The notes: generated from the sequence alone by a model not told the origin. A stretch of DNA of 7,122 nt from Burkholderiaceae bacterium (GCA_017998575.1 JAGOCV010000210.1:1-7122); one strand, 5' to 3'. Numbered from the stretch's first letter, positions 1-7,122 are shown. Made by a program: numbers and translations.

Positions 1-290
1 GCTCCACGCAGGGCGTGGTCGAAGGGGCCAAGCTGTCCGACAACGCCGGCACGGCGCTGTCCGAGATCGACCGCGTGTCGCGCCAGCTCGCCGAGCTGAT
101 CGAGCAGATTTCCAGCTCGGCCTCGCGCGAGGCGCAATCCGCCAGCGTGGTGGCCGCCAACATCCAGCACATCTTCGCCGTGACCGAGCAGACCGGCGAA
201 GGCACGCGCTCCACCGCCCAGCAGGTGCGCGAGCTCTCGCGCATGGCCGAGGAACTGCGCCAGTCGGTCGCACGGTTCAAGATCGCCTGA
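1..290 (+). CDS. pilJ: PilJ-type methyl-accepting chemotaxis receptor, C-terminal fragment
   Basis: This is the 3' end of a chemoreceptor gene. The reading frame is already open at base 3 and ends at TGA 288-290, so about 95 residues are visible and the true start lies left of the window. The segment is one long helical stretch with heptad-like spacing, running from TQGVVEGAKLSDNAG near its start to the terminal ARFKIA. It matches the end of the cytoplasmic signalling hairpin of PilJ receptors, where a short Q-G-V-V-E-G-A motif followed by repeated helical turns is typical. The membrane segments, periplasmic sensor, HAMP domain and kinase-contacting hairpin tip are not in view. No CheR/CheB-tethering pentapeptide is seen at the C-terminus. 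Family knowledge: PilJ is the inner-membrane receptor that feeds pilus or surface signals to the ChpA kinase. The chpA-type gene 52 bp downstream on the same strand supports the PilJ assignment over a generic receptor, and the two are probably co-transcribed. Confidence 0.85.
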   Translation, partial: STQGVVEGAKLSDNAGTALSEIDRVSRQLAELIEQISSSASREAQSASVVAANIQHIFAVTEQTGEGTRSTAQQVRELSRMAEELRQSVARFKIA

Positions 291-342
291 CGACCCCGCG
301 CCCGCCGCAACCGACAGACCGCCCGACGAGACGCCCGTACCT

Positions 343-3300
343 ATGGCCGCCCCCTCCCCGCAACTGACCGACATCGATCCCGGCGCGCAGGATCTGGGCC
401 CGATCGCATGGGTGATCGAGGAAGTGCGCAAGTCGGTCGATGGCGCCGGCAAGGCGCTCAAGCGCTTCGCGCGTGAAGCCGAGCTGGCGGGCAGCGGTGG
501 CGCGCCGTCCCCCGACACCGGCCTGCTGCGCCAGGCGCGCAACCAGCTGCACCAGACGGCCGGTGCCCTGCTGATGGTGGGCCAGCCCGAGGCCGCACAC
601 CTGCTCTCGGCCATGGAGGCCGCGTGCGAGCAACTGCTGCTCTCACCCGAGCGTTGCACCGAAGAGGCGGCCTCGCGCGTGGAGCGTGCGGGTTTCGCGG
701 TGGTCGAATACCTGGACAACGTACTGGCCGCGAAGTCGGGCTCGCCCGTCGCGCTCTTTCCGCAATACCGTGAAGTGCAGGAACTCGCCGGCGCCGACCG
801 CGTGCACCCGGCCGACCTGTGGCCGCAGCCGTGGGTATGGCGCCAGGTGCCCGACCCCGCGGCCGACGTCGAGCCGCTGGACTACGGCCAGCCGGTGCGC
901 TCGCGGCTCGACGCGGCCGTGCTGCGCATGGTCAAGACCGGCGACGCAGCCGCCGCGCGCGAGCTCCACGACGTGGTGCTCGGCCTGGCCCAGACCACCG
1001 CTCCCGGCGAAGAGCGCACCGCAGCCTTCTGGGTGCTGGCGGCGGCGTACTTCGAGGCGCTGGCGCTGGGCCTGCTGCCGCAGGACATCTACACCAAACG
1101 TGCGGCCTCGCGCGTGCTGCTACAGTACGCCACCCTGGCCAAGGGCGAGCCGGCGCTGTCGGTGCGTCTGGCGCACGACCTGCTGTTCTTCTGTTCGCAG
1201 GCCAGGCCGGGCGTGGGCCAGATCGCGCCGGCCCTCTCGGCCGTGCGCCGGGCCTGGGGCCTGGACGAGGCCGAACCCGTCAACTACCTGCGTCCGCAGT
1301 TCGGCCTGTTCGATCCGGCCCTGCTGGCCCAGGCGCGCCGCCGCATCGAAGCCGCCAAGGAAATCTGGTCCGGCCTCTCGGGCGGCGATCTGACCAAGCT
1401 GCGCAATCTGGGCGAGGCCTTCCATGCCGTGGGCGATTCGCTGCTGCGGCTGTACCCGCCCAGCGCCCCCATGGTCCAGGCGCTGCAGGCGGCGGTCGAC
1501 ACCACCCTGCGCGCCGCGCGCCCGCCCGAGCCCGAGCTGGCGATGGAAGTGGCCACCTGCGTGCTTTATCTCGAAGCCGCATTCGAGGATCTCGATCCGG
1601 CCAATCCGCAGCTCGAAGCCCGCGCCACGCAACTGGCCGAACGCCTCGAAGGCGTTCGCGGCGGCGGCCAGCCGCGCGCGCTCGAGCCGTGGATGGAAGA
1701 CCTCTACCGGCGCGTGAGCGATCGCCAGACCATGGGCACCGTGGTCGGCGAGCTGCGTGCCAACCTGGGCGAGCTCGAGAAGTCGATGGACGTGTTCTTC
1801 CGCAATCCTGCGGAAAAGGACGCCCTGCGCAGCGTGCCCGGCCAGCTGTCGCAGATGCGCGGCGTGCTGTCGGTGCTGGGGCTCGACCACGCCGTCCAGG
1901 CCGTGCTGCGCATGCGCGACATGGTCGAGGAAATCCTCATCACCGAGATCGACCCGGCGCTCGCGCGTTCGGCCGGCACGTTCGACAAGCTGGGCAACAA
2001 CCTCGGTGCGCTCGGCTTCCTGATCGACATGCTGGGCTACCAGCCGGCGCTGGCCAAGAAGCTGTTCGTCTACGACCCGATGGCGGGCGAGCTCAAGCCG
2101 CTGATGGGCCGCCACGTCGAGCCCGCCGTCCCTGAAGTACCCGCTGCCGCCACCCCGCTGCCCACCATCGATCCGATGCTGGCCACGCAGTCGCTGCAGG
2201 TCAGCGTGCAACAGGCCGTGGCGCAGGCCGCGCACGGCACGCCAACCGGCCTGGCGGAGCAGCTGGATGCGATCGCCTCACAGGCGGCGCTGGCCGATCA
2301 GGCCGCCCTCGCGCGCAGCGCCCAGCAGGCCAGCCAGGCGCTGGCCTCGGGCACCGACGCCGCCGGCAGCGCCGAAGCCCTGCGCCAGCTGGCCCAGACC
2401 GTGGCCGCACCGGCCCCGCTGGCGGCGGCTGCCGCCGATGACGGCGACGACCTCGGCGAAGACGATCTGCTGGACATCTTCCTGGACGAAGCGCGCGAAG
2501 TGATCCAGGGCGGCCAGACCGCGCTGGCGCAACTGTCCGATGCGCCGGCCGACATCGAGCGCCTGACCACCCTGCGCCGGGCGTTCCATACGCTCAAGGG
2601 CAGCTCCCGCATGGTCGGGCTCAACGAGTTCGGCGAAGCCGCCTGGTCGATGGAGCAGGTGTTCAACGCCTGGCTGGCGGAGCAGCAACCGGCCAGCGAT
2701 GACCTGCGCTCGCTCGCGCGCGAGGCCCTCGATGGCTTCGCCGAGTGGGTGGAAGACATTGCCGGCGGCCATGCCGATGCCTGGCAGGCCGCCGGTTTCA
2801 AGGACGCCGCCGACGCCTTCCGCAACGAAGGCCGCCGCCTGCCGATCGCGCTGCCGGCGCACGGCGTGGTCGATTCGGTGCCGCCGGCCCTGTCCACCGA
2901 TGCCGACGCCGAGGCCGCGTTCATGCCCGCGCCGCAGGCCGACGGTGGCTCGCACATCACCACGCTCAGTTTCGACGTGCCAGCGAGCATGGAATCCGCG
3001 CCGGCGCGTGCCGACCTGTCTTTCGACGCCGCGCCCGAAAGCTCCTCGCCACCCGAGCCGGCGGCACCCGCCGGGGCCGACGCCGACATCGACTGGTCGA
3101 TGGACTTCGGTGAGCCCGCGGCTGCCGCGCCGCAGGCCGACTTCTCGCACACGGTGTCGCCCGAAGACGACGACGCGCCGACGGCGCTGCCGGCGACCCC
3201 GCCGGCTGACGATCCGTTCGCCGGGCTCAACCTCGACCTCGACACCCCCGCACCGGCCGCAGGCATGCCGGCCGATTTCGAATCCACCCGGTGGCCGGAC

Positions 3301-6300
3301 GACGTGCGCGAGCCGGAGGCCGCCGTGTCGACCGCCGGCGATTTCGAATTCGACCTGTCCGCGCCCGCGCCGCTGCCGGCCGAGGTGCCGGCGCCCACCG
3401 TCATCGAGGACATCGATTTTGGCGCGCTGGCCGAACTCTCGGGCTCGTCGGACGGCTCCGCCGGGCTCGTGCAGCCGCCGCCGCCGGCAGCACCAGCCTA
3501 CGATGCCGGCGACGACCAGATCAAGGTGATCGGGCCGCTGCGCATCGGCATCCCGCTCTACAACGTCTACCTCAACGAAGCCGACGAATGGTCGCGCCGC
3601 CTGGCCAACGAGGTGGGCGAATGGGCGCTCGAATGGCACAGCCCGTTGTCCGACTCGACCGTGGCGCTGGCGCATTCGCTGGCCGGCAGCTCCGCCACGG
3701 TTGGATTCCGTGACCTGTCGGCGCTGGCGCGCGCATTCGAAGCCGCGCTGCAGCACGTTCAGCTCCAGTCGAGCGGCACGGCCGCGCAGGCGGCGCTGTT
3801 CGTCGACGTGGCCGAGGACATCCGCCGCCTGCTGCACCAGTTCGCCGCCGGCTTCCTGAAAGAACCGCGCCCCGGCCTGACCGAGGCGCTGGCTGCAGTG
3901 TGCGACGGCCCGGTCGACGCGCCCGCTGCATTCGCCCCGTCGCCCGACGAGGCCGACGCGGTCACGCTGCCGCCCGACGACCTGCCGCTGGCCGAACAGA
4001 TCTACGACCTGCATGCGGTGGAGGCGCCGCCGGTACTCGAGCCAGTCCCCGCCCCCGTGACCGCGCCCGCGCAGCCCGACGACACGCAGGCGGTCGAAGC
4101 CGCGCCGCCAATCGACGAGGCCTTCACTGCGGCCGGGACTGCCGCGGTGACCGCACCGCAGCCCGAGTCCGTGGTGGAGCCCGGCTACGTGGCGCCGGCC
4201 GCCACGCTGGCCGCGCCCCTGCCCGACGCGAGCGAGGATGAAGACCCCCTCGACGCCGTCGATGCCGTGGACCTCGACCTGTTCCCGATCTTCGAGGAAG
4301 AAGCGGTCGAGCTGCTGCCTCGCCTGGGCGGCGCCCTGCGCCAGTGGGCGGCGCGGCCCGACAACGGCAGTGCGCGCGTCGAAGCCCTGCGCAATCTGCA
4401 CACGCTCAAGGGCAGCGCGCGCCTGGCGGGCGCCATGCGGCTGGGCGAACTGGTGCACCGGCTGGAGTCCCGTATCGAGCAGTACGGCTCGCAGGAAGTG
4501 CCGCCACAGGCCTGGGTCGAGGGACTGCAGGGCCGCTTCGATGCCATCGAGGCCATGTTCGAATCGCTGCGCGCGGCCGATGCCAGCCAGCAGCAGGCGC
4601 TGGCCGACGTGCCGCTGGCATCGCCGGTGGCCGAGCCGGTCGTCGCGTCCGAAACCGCTTCGTCGTTCGACGATGCCGTGGCGGACGCACCGGCAGAGCC
4701 GGCATCGCCGCCGCCGGCCGCGCGGCCGCTGGCGCCGATCGCCTCGGCCATCACCGTGCGCCCCACCGATGCGGTGGCGCCGCGTCTGGCGTCGCAGCAG
4801 GCGGTGCGCGTGCGATCGCAACTGCTCGACCGCCTGGTGAACCAGGCCGGCGAGGTGATGATCACGCGCTCGCGCCTCGAATCGGCGCTGGGTCAGCTGC
4901 GCGGCTCGCTGGGCGATCTCACGGGCAACCTCGACCGCCTGCGCCAGCAGCTGCGCGACATCGAGGTGCAGGCCGAAAGCCAGATGCAGTCGCGCCTGGC
5001 GCAGGCCAAGGATTCGCAGCAAGGCTTCGATCCGCTGGAGTTCGACCGCTTCACCCGCGTGCAGGAACTCACGCGCATGATGGCCGAGTCGGTGGACGAC
5101 GTGGCCACGGTGCAGCGCACGCTGCAGCGCACCGTGCAGGCGACGGAAGACGACCTCAACGCCCAGGCACGCCAGACGCGCGAGCTGCAGCGCGACCTGC
5201 TGCGCACGCGCATGGTGGAGTTCGAAGCCATCTCCGAGCGCCTCTACCGCGTGGTGCGCCAGGCTTCCAAGGATTCGGGCAAGCAGGTCAAGCTTGACAT
5301 CATCGGCGGTTCCATCGAAATGGACCGCGGCGTGCTGGACCGCATGACGCCCGCGTTCGAGCACCTGTTGCGCAACTGCGTGGCCCATGGCATCGAGATG
5401 CCCGACGCGCGCATCGGCGCGGGCAAGGACGGCACCGGCAACATCCTGGTCGATCTGCGCCAGGAGGGCAACGACGTCTCGGTGGAATTCCGCGACGACG
5501 GTGCCGGGCTCGATCTGGTGCGCATCCGCGCCAAGGCGATCGAGCAGGGGCTGATCGGCCCCGACCAGCCGCTGACCGAGGCCGAGGCCGCCTCGCTGAT
5601 CTTCATGCCCGGTTTCTCGACCGCGCAGCAGGTGTCCGAGCTGGCCGGCCGCGGCATCGGTATGGACGTGGTGCGCTCCGAGGTGAACGCGCTGGGTGGC
5701 CGCATCGAGACCGCCACCACCGTGGGCGCCGGCTCCAGCTTCCGCCTGGTGCTGCCGCTGACCACCGCGGTGACGCAGGTGGTGATGCTGCGCGTGGGCG
5801 ACAAGACCTTCGGCGTGCCCTCCAATCTGGTCGAGCTGGTGCGCCGCGCCAGCAGCCGCGATCTGGAGCAGGCCTACAACGGCGGCAGCTACGCGTTCTC
5901 GGGTGAGGACGTGCGCTTCTTCTGGGGTGGCGCGCTGCTGCAGGTGTCGGGCCGCAGCGCCGAGCCGCAGGGCCGCACTGCGCAGGTGGTGGTGCTGCGA
6001 AGCGCCGCGCAGCGTGTGGCGCTGCACGTGGACGAAGTGCTGGGCAACCAGGAAGTCGTGGTGAAGAACCTCGGCCCGCAACTGGCGCGCCTGCCGGGCC
6101 TGGCGGGGATGACGGTGCTCTCCACCGGCGCCGTGGTGCTGATCTACAACCCGGTCGCGCTGGCGGCCGTGTACGGCGAATCCGCGCGGGCGCTCAGTGC
6201 CGACCAGGCCCAGCCCGACGTGCTGGAACAACTGGCTGCCCAGGGCGCCGGTGGTGCGGCAGATGCGGCGCAGGCCGCGCCCGTGGTGCCGCTGGTGCTG

Positions 6301-6663
6301 GTGGTGGACGACTCCATCACCGTGCGCCGCGTGACGCAGCGCCTGCTGCAGCGCGAGGGCTACCGCGTGGCCCTGGCGGCCGATGGCCTGCAGGCGCTGG
6401 AGCGGCTGCAGCAGGAACGCCCCGTGGTCGTGCTGTCCGATATCGAGATGCCCCGCATGGACGGGTTCGATCTCGCGCGCAACATCCGCGCCGACGCGTC
6501 GCTGTCGCAGCTGCCCATCATCATGATCACCTCGCGCATCGCCGAGAAGCATCGCGAGCACGCGGCGCAACTGGGCGTGAACCACTACCTCGGCAAGCCC
6601 TATTCGGAAGAAGAGCTGCTGAGCCTGGTGCGGCGTTACGCCAGCGTCGAAGAGCAAGCCTGA
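343..6663 (+). CDS. chpA: ChpA/PilL-type hybrid chemotaxis histidine kinase with multiple HPt domains, CheW-like domain and receiver
   Basis: This is a 2106-residue cytoplasmic kinase of the type IV pilus chemosensory (Pil-Chp) pathway. It should autophosphorylate on HPt histidines and pass phosphate to PilG/PilH-type regulators and its own receiver. Domains in order: a FimL-like helical N-terminus (about 15-590) with HPt-like modules at H70 (HQTAGA), H361 (HAVGDS) and S503 (SQMRGV, Ser in the His position); an Ala/Gln-rich linker; HPt at H749 (HTLKGSSRMVG); an acidic Pro/Ala linker (about 835-1055); HPt at H1111 (HSLAGSSATVG); another linker; HPt at H1353 (HTLKGSARLAG); an extended dimerisation helix region (about 1485-1640); a CheA-type ATPase with N box (N1678, H1682), G1 box (DDGAG, 1718-1722) and G2 box (GRGIGMDVV, 1769-1777); a CheW-like domain (about 1810-1945); and a receiver (about 1984-2102) with acidic pair D1989/D1990, phospho-acceptor D2033, T2063 and K2085. 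ATG 343 is the first start in frame after the pilJ stop and no earlier ATG/GTG/TTG exists in the gap. No clear Shine-Dalgarno sequence precedes it, only a weak GACGAGACG. It is somewhat shorter than P. aeruginosa ChpA (about 2470 residues). No frameshift is seen. Confidence 0.93.
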   Translation: MAAPSPQLTDIDPGAQDLGPIAWVIEEVRKSVDGAGKALKRFAREAELAGSGGAPSPDTGLLRQARNQLHQTAGALLMVGQPEAAHLLSAMEAACEQLLLSPERCTEEAASRVERAGFAVVEYLDNVLAAKSGSPVALFPQYREVQELAGADRVHPADLWPQPWVWRQVPDPAADVEPLDYGQPVRSRLDAAVLRMVKTGDAAAARELHDVVLGLAQTTAPGEERTAAFWVLAAAYFEALALGLLPQDIYTKRAASRVLLQYATLAKGEPALSVRLAHDLLFFCSQARPGVGQIAPALSAVRRAWGLDEAEPVNYLRPQFGLFDPALLAQARRRIEAAKEIWSGLSGGDLTKLRNLGEAFHAVGDSLLRLYPPSAPMVQALQAAVDTTLRAARPPEPELAMEVATCVLYLEAAFEDLDPANPQLEARATQLAERLEGVRGGGQPRALEPWMEDLYRRVSDRQTMGTVVGELRANLGELEKSMDVFFRNPAEKDALRSVPGQLSQMRGVLSVLGLDHAVQAVLRMRDMVEEILITEIDPALARSAGTFDKLGNNLGALGFLIDMLGYQPALAKKLFVYDPMAGELKPLMGRHVEPAVPEVPAAATPLPTIDPMLATQSLQVSVQQAVAQAAHGTPTGLAEQLDAIASQAALADQAALARSAQQASQALASGTDAAGSAEALRQLAQTVAAPAPLAAAAADDGDDLGEDDLLDIFLDEAREVIQGGQTALAQLSDAPADIERLTTLRRAFHTLKGSSRMVGLNEFGEAAWSMEQVFNAWLAEQQPASDDLRSLAREALDGFAEWVEDIAGGHADAWQAAGFKDAADAFRNEGRRLPIALPAHGVVDSVPPALSTDADAEAAFMPAPQADGGSHITTLSFDVPASMESAPARADLSFDAAPESSSPPEPAAPAGADADIDWSMDFGEPAAAAPQADFSHTVSPEDDDAPTALPATPPADDPFAGLNLDLDTPAPAAGMPADFESTRWPDDVREPEAAVSTAGDFEFDLSAPAPLPAEVPAPTVIEDIDFGALAELSGSSDGSAGLVQPPPPAAPAYDAGDDQIKVIGPLRIGIPLYNVYLNEADEWSRRLANEVGEWALEWHSPLSDSTVALAHSLAGSSATVGFRDLSALARAFEAALQHVQLQSSGTAAQAALFVDVAEDIRRLLHQFAAGFLKEPRPGLTEALAAVCDGPVDAPAAFAPSPDEADAVTLPPDDLPLAEQIYDLHAVEAPPVLEPVPAPVTAPAQPDDTQAVEAAPPIDEAFTAAGTAAVTAPQPESVVEPGYVAPAATLAAPLPDASEDEDPLDAVDAVDLDLFPIFEEEAVELLPRLGGALRQWAARPDNGSARVEALRNLHTLKGSARLAGAMRLGELVHRLESRIEQYGSQEVPPQAWVEGLQGRFDAIEAMFESLRAADASQQQALADVPLASPVAEPVVASETASSFDDAVADAPAEPASPPPAARPLAPIASAITVRPTDAVAPRLASQQAVRVRSQLLDRLVNQAGEVMITRSRLESALGQLRGSLGDLTGNLDRLRQQLRDIEVQAESQMQSRLAQAKDSQQGFDPLEFDRFTRVQELTRMMAESVDDVATVQRTLQRTVQATEDDLNAQARQTRELQRDLLRTRMVEFEAISERLYRVVRQASKDSGKQVKLDIIGGSIEMDRGVLDRMTPAFEHLLRNCVAHGIEMPDARIGAGKDGTGNILVDLRQEGNDVSVEFRDDGAGLDLVRIRAKAIEQGLIGPDQPLTEAEAASLIFMPGFSTAQQVSELAGRGIGMDVVRSEVNALGGRIETATTVGAGSSFRLVLPLTTAVTQVVMLRVGDKTFGVPSNLVELVRRASSRDLEQAYNGGSYAFSGEDVRFFWGGALLQVSGRSAEPQGRTAQVVVLRSAAQRVALHVDEVLGNQEVVVKNLGPQLARLPGLAGMTVLSTGAVVLIYNPVALAAVYGESARALSADQAQPDVLEQLAAQGAGGAADAAQAAPVVPLVLVVDDSITVRRVTQRLLQREGYRVALAADGLQALERLQQERPVVVLSDIEMPRMDGFDLARNIRADASLSQLPIIMITSRIAEKHREHAAQLGVNHYLGKPYSEEELLSLVRRYASVEEQA

Positions 6664-6670
6664 ACTGAAC

Positions 6671-6702
6671 GGCGCCCGCGTGTGCGCGGCGCCTCAGGCG
6701 CC
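6671..6702. terminator. Candidate bidirectional hairpin terminator between convergent chpA and phr
   Basis: GGCGCC occurs three times here (6671-6676, 6688-6693, 6697-6702). The first two copies form a stem of 6 bp, extended by GCG/CGC (6678-6680 with 6685-6687) across one bulged C, closing on a TGTG loop. The second and third copies form an alternative 6-bp stem whose 3-base loop is TCA, the stop codon of the minus-strand photolyase gene. The first stem starts 7 bases after the chpA stop. No uninterrupted T run follows on either strand. On the + strand only a pyrimidine-rich stretch follows (about 6701-6719), and it is explained by the Lys codons of phr. Intrinsic termination is therefore plausible but unproven. 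The site could instead act as a 3'-end stabilising hairpin or with Rho. Confidence 0.45.
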
Positions 6703-7122
6703 TTCGGCCTTCTTCTTCACCACGGCGTAGCGCGCCAGCGAGGCATCGCGCGCCTCGGCGTGGTCCACCACCGGGCGCGGATAGGTCTCGCCCAGCACGA
6801 TGCCGGCGGCTTCCAGTTCCACCGGGCTGGCTTCCCAGGGTGCGTGGATCATCTCGTCGGACAGGCCCGCCAGCTGGGGCAGGTACTTGCGGATGAACTT
6901 GCCGCCCGCGTCGAACTTTCGGCTCTGCGCCACCGGGTTGAAGATGCGGAACCACGGCTGGGCGTCGCAGCCGCTGGAGCTGGCCCATTGCCAGCCGCCG
7001 TTGTTGGCCGCCAGGTCGAAATCGTTGAGGTGCCGCTCGAAGTAGGCCTCGCCGCGCCGCCAGTCCAGCCCCAGGTCCTTCGACAGGAAGCTGGCCACCA
7101 CCATGCGCAGGCGGTTGTGCAT
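6694..7122 (-). CDS. phr: Deoxyribodipyrimidine photolyase (CPD photolyase), C-terminal fragment
   Basis: This is the C-terminal 142 residues of a photolyase/cryptochrome-family flavoprotein, which uses blue light and FADH- to split cyclobutane pyrimidine dimers in DNA. The frame is open to the right edge, so the leading Met at 7120-7122 is almost certainly internal and the real start lies outside. The visible part is the end of the helical FAD-binding domain. It opens with MHNRLRM, matching the E. coli PhrB segment containing N341/R342. DWRRGEAYF follows, carrying the Trp equivalent to W359 of the electron-transfer chain. Then comes NDFDLAANNGGWQW, with equivalents of D372, D374, N378, W382 and the substrate-contacting W384, followed by FRIFNPVAQSRKFD and the HAPWEA and YPRPVVDH segments. 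All these key residues are intact. The stop (TCA on the + strand, 6694-6696) lies 31 bp from the chpA stop in convergent orientation. There is no functional link to the pilus genes. Class I CPD photolyase is most likely, but without the N-terminus a cryptochrome-like relative cannot be fully excluded. Confidence 0.93.
   Translation of the reverse strand: MHNRLRMVVASFLSKDLGLDWRRGEAYFERHLNDFDLAANNGGWQWASSSGCDAQPWFRIFNPVAQSRKFDAGGKFIRKYLPQLAGLSDEMIHAPWEASPVELEAAGIVLGETYPRPVVDHAEARDASLARYAVVKKKAEGA

Noticed and set aside
819..2135. A 438-codon plus-strand open frame inside chpA in another frame
   Set aside because: Its Arg/Ala/Gly/Pro-rich low-complexity translation is typical of an off-frame reading of high-GC coding sequence. 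The chpA frame here carries the conserved helical modules.
1120..2235. A 371-codon minus-strand open frame over the N-terminal half of chpA
   Set aside because: It has the same in-register antisense relation to chpA. Its stop is the reverse complement of the chpA CTA codon at 1120, and it shows no domain or start signal.
3271..3350. A repeated GATTTCGAAT stretch (about 3273 and 3340)
   Set aside because: It is a short match coding for the recurring Asp-Phe-Glu linker motif at the protein level, too short to be a DNA repeat element.
2278..6657. A 1459-codon open frame on the minus strand, antisense to chpA
   Set aside because: It is in exact codon register with chpA, so each of its codons is the reverse complement of a chpA codon. 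Its stops can arise only where chpA uses TCA, TTA or CTA, which this GC-rich gene almost never uses (TCA at 643, CTA at 1120 and TCA at 2278 end the antisense frames). Its His/Arg/Gln/Gly-rich translation has no recognisable domain, so it is a codon-bias shadow.
6527..6988. A 153-codon minus-strand open frame overlapping the ends of chpA and phr
   Set aside because: It is off-frame to the photolyase, whose frame carries the conserved FAD and Trp motifs, and its product is Arg/Gly-rich with no known motif.

Overview
The window comes from a GC-rich genome, probably a beta-proteobacterium of the Burkholderiales (perhaps Comamonadaceae-like). This rests on the strong G/C third-position codon bias and on the gene content and order: a type IV pilus chemosensory receptor, a giant ChpA-type histidine kinase, then a photolyase. 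The taxonomic call is an inference from style, not from a marker gene.

Layout. Bases 1-290 hold the 3' end of a methyl-accepting receptor of the PilJ type (+ strand, cut by the left edge). After a 52-bp gap, bases 343-6663 hold one very large gene (+ strand, 2106 codons) for a ChpA/PilL-type hybrid sensor kinase. It fills about 89% of the window. A short GC-rich palindromic zone at about 6671-6702 separates it from a convergent gene on the - strand (6694 to the right edge), the C-terminal 142 codons of a CPD-type DNA photolyase (phr). No stretch over 300 bases lacks a gene. I see no RNA genes, mobile elements or CRISPR arrays.

How the genes work together. PilJ and ChpA are the receptor and kinase of the Pil-Chp chemosensory system, which controls type IV pilus extension and retraction, twitching motility and, in Pseudomonas, surface-linked cAMP signalling. 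The kinase carries three convincing histidine-phosphotransfer (HPt) modules, two degenerate His-containing ones, and one in which Ser replaces the phospho-accepting His. A CheA-like dimerisation/ATPase/CheW core and a C-terminal CheY-like receiver follow. Neither pilK (methyltransferase) nor chpB (methylesterase) lies beside chpA, unlike in Pseudomonas aeruginosa. The photolyase is functionally unrelated and simply bounds the cluster.

Nothing here is a wholly new system. The points most worth a second look are the Ser-for-His module, the compact gene order, and the repeated acidic motifs in the kinase's disordered linkers.
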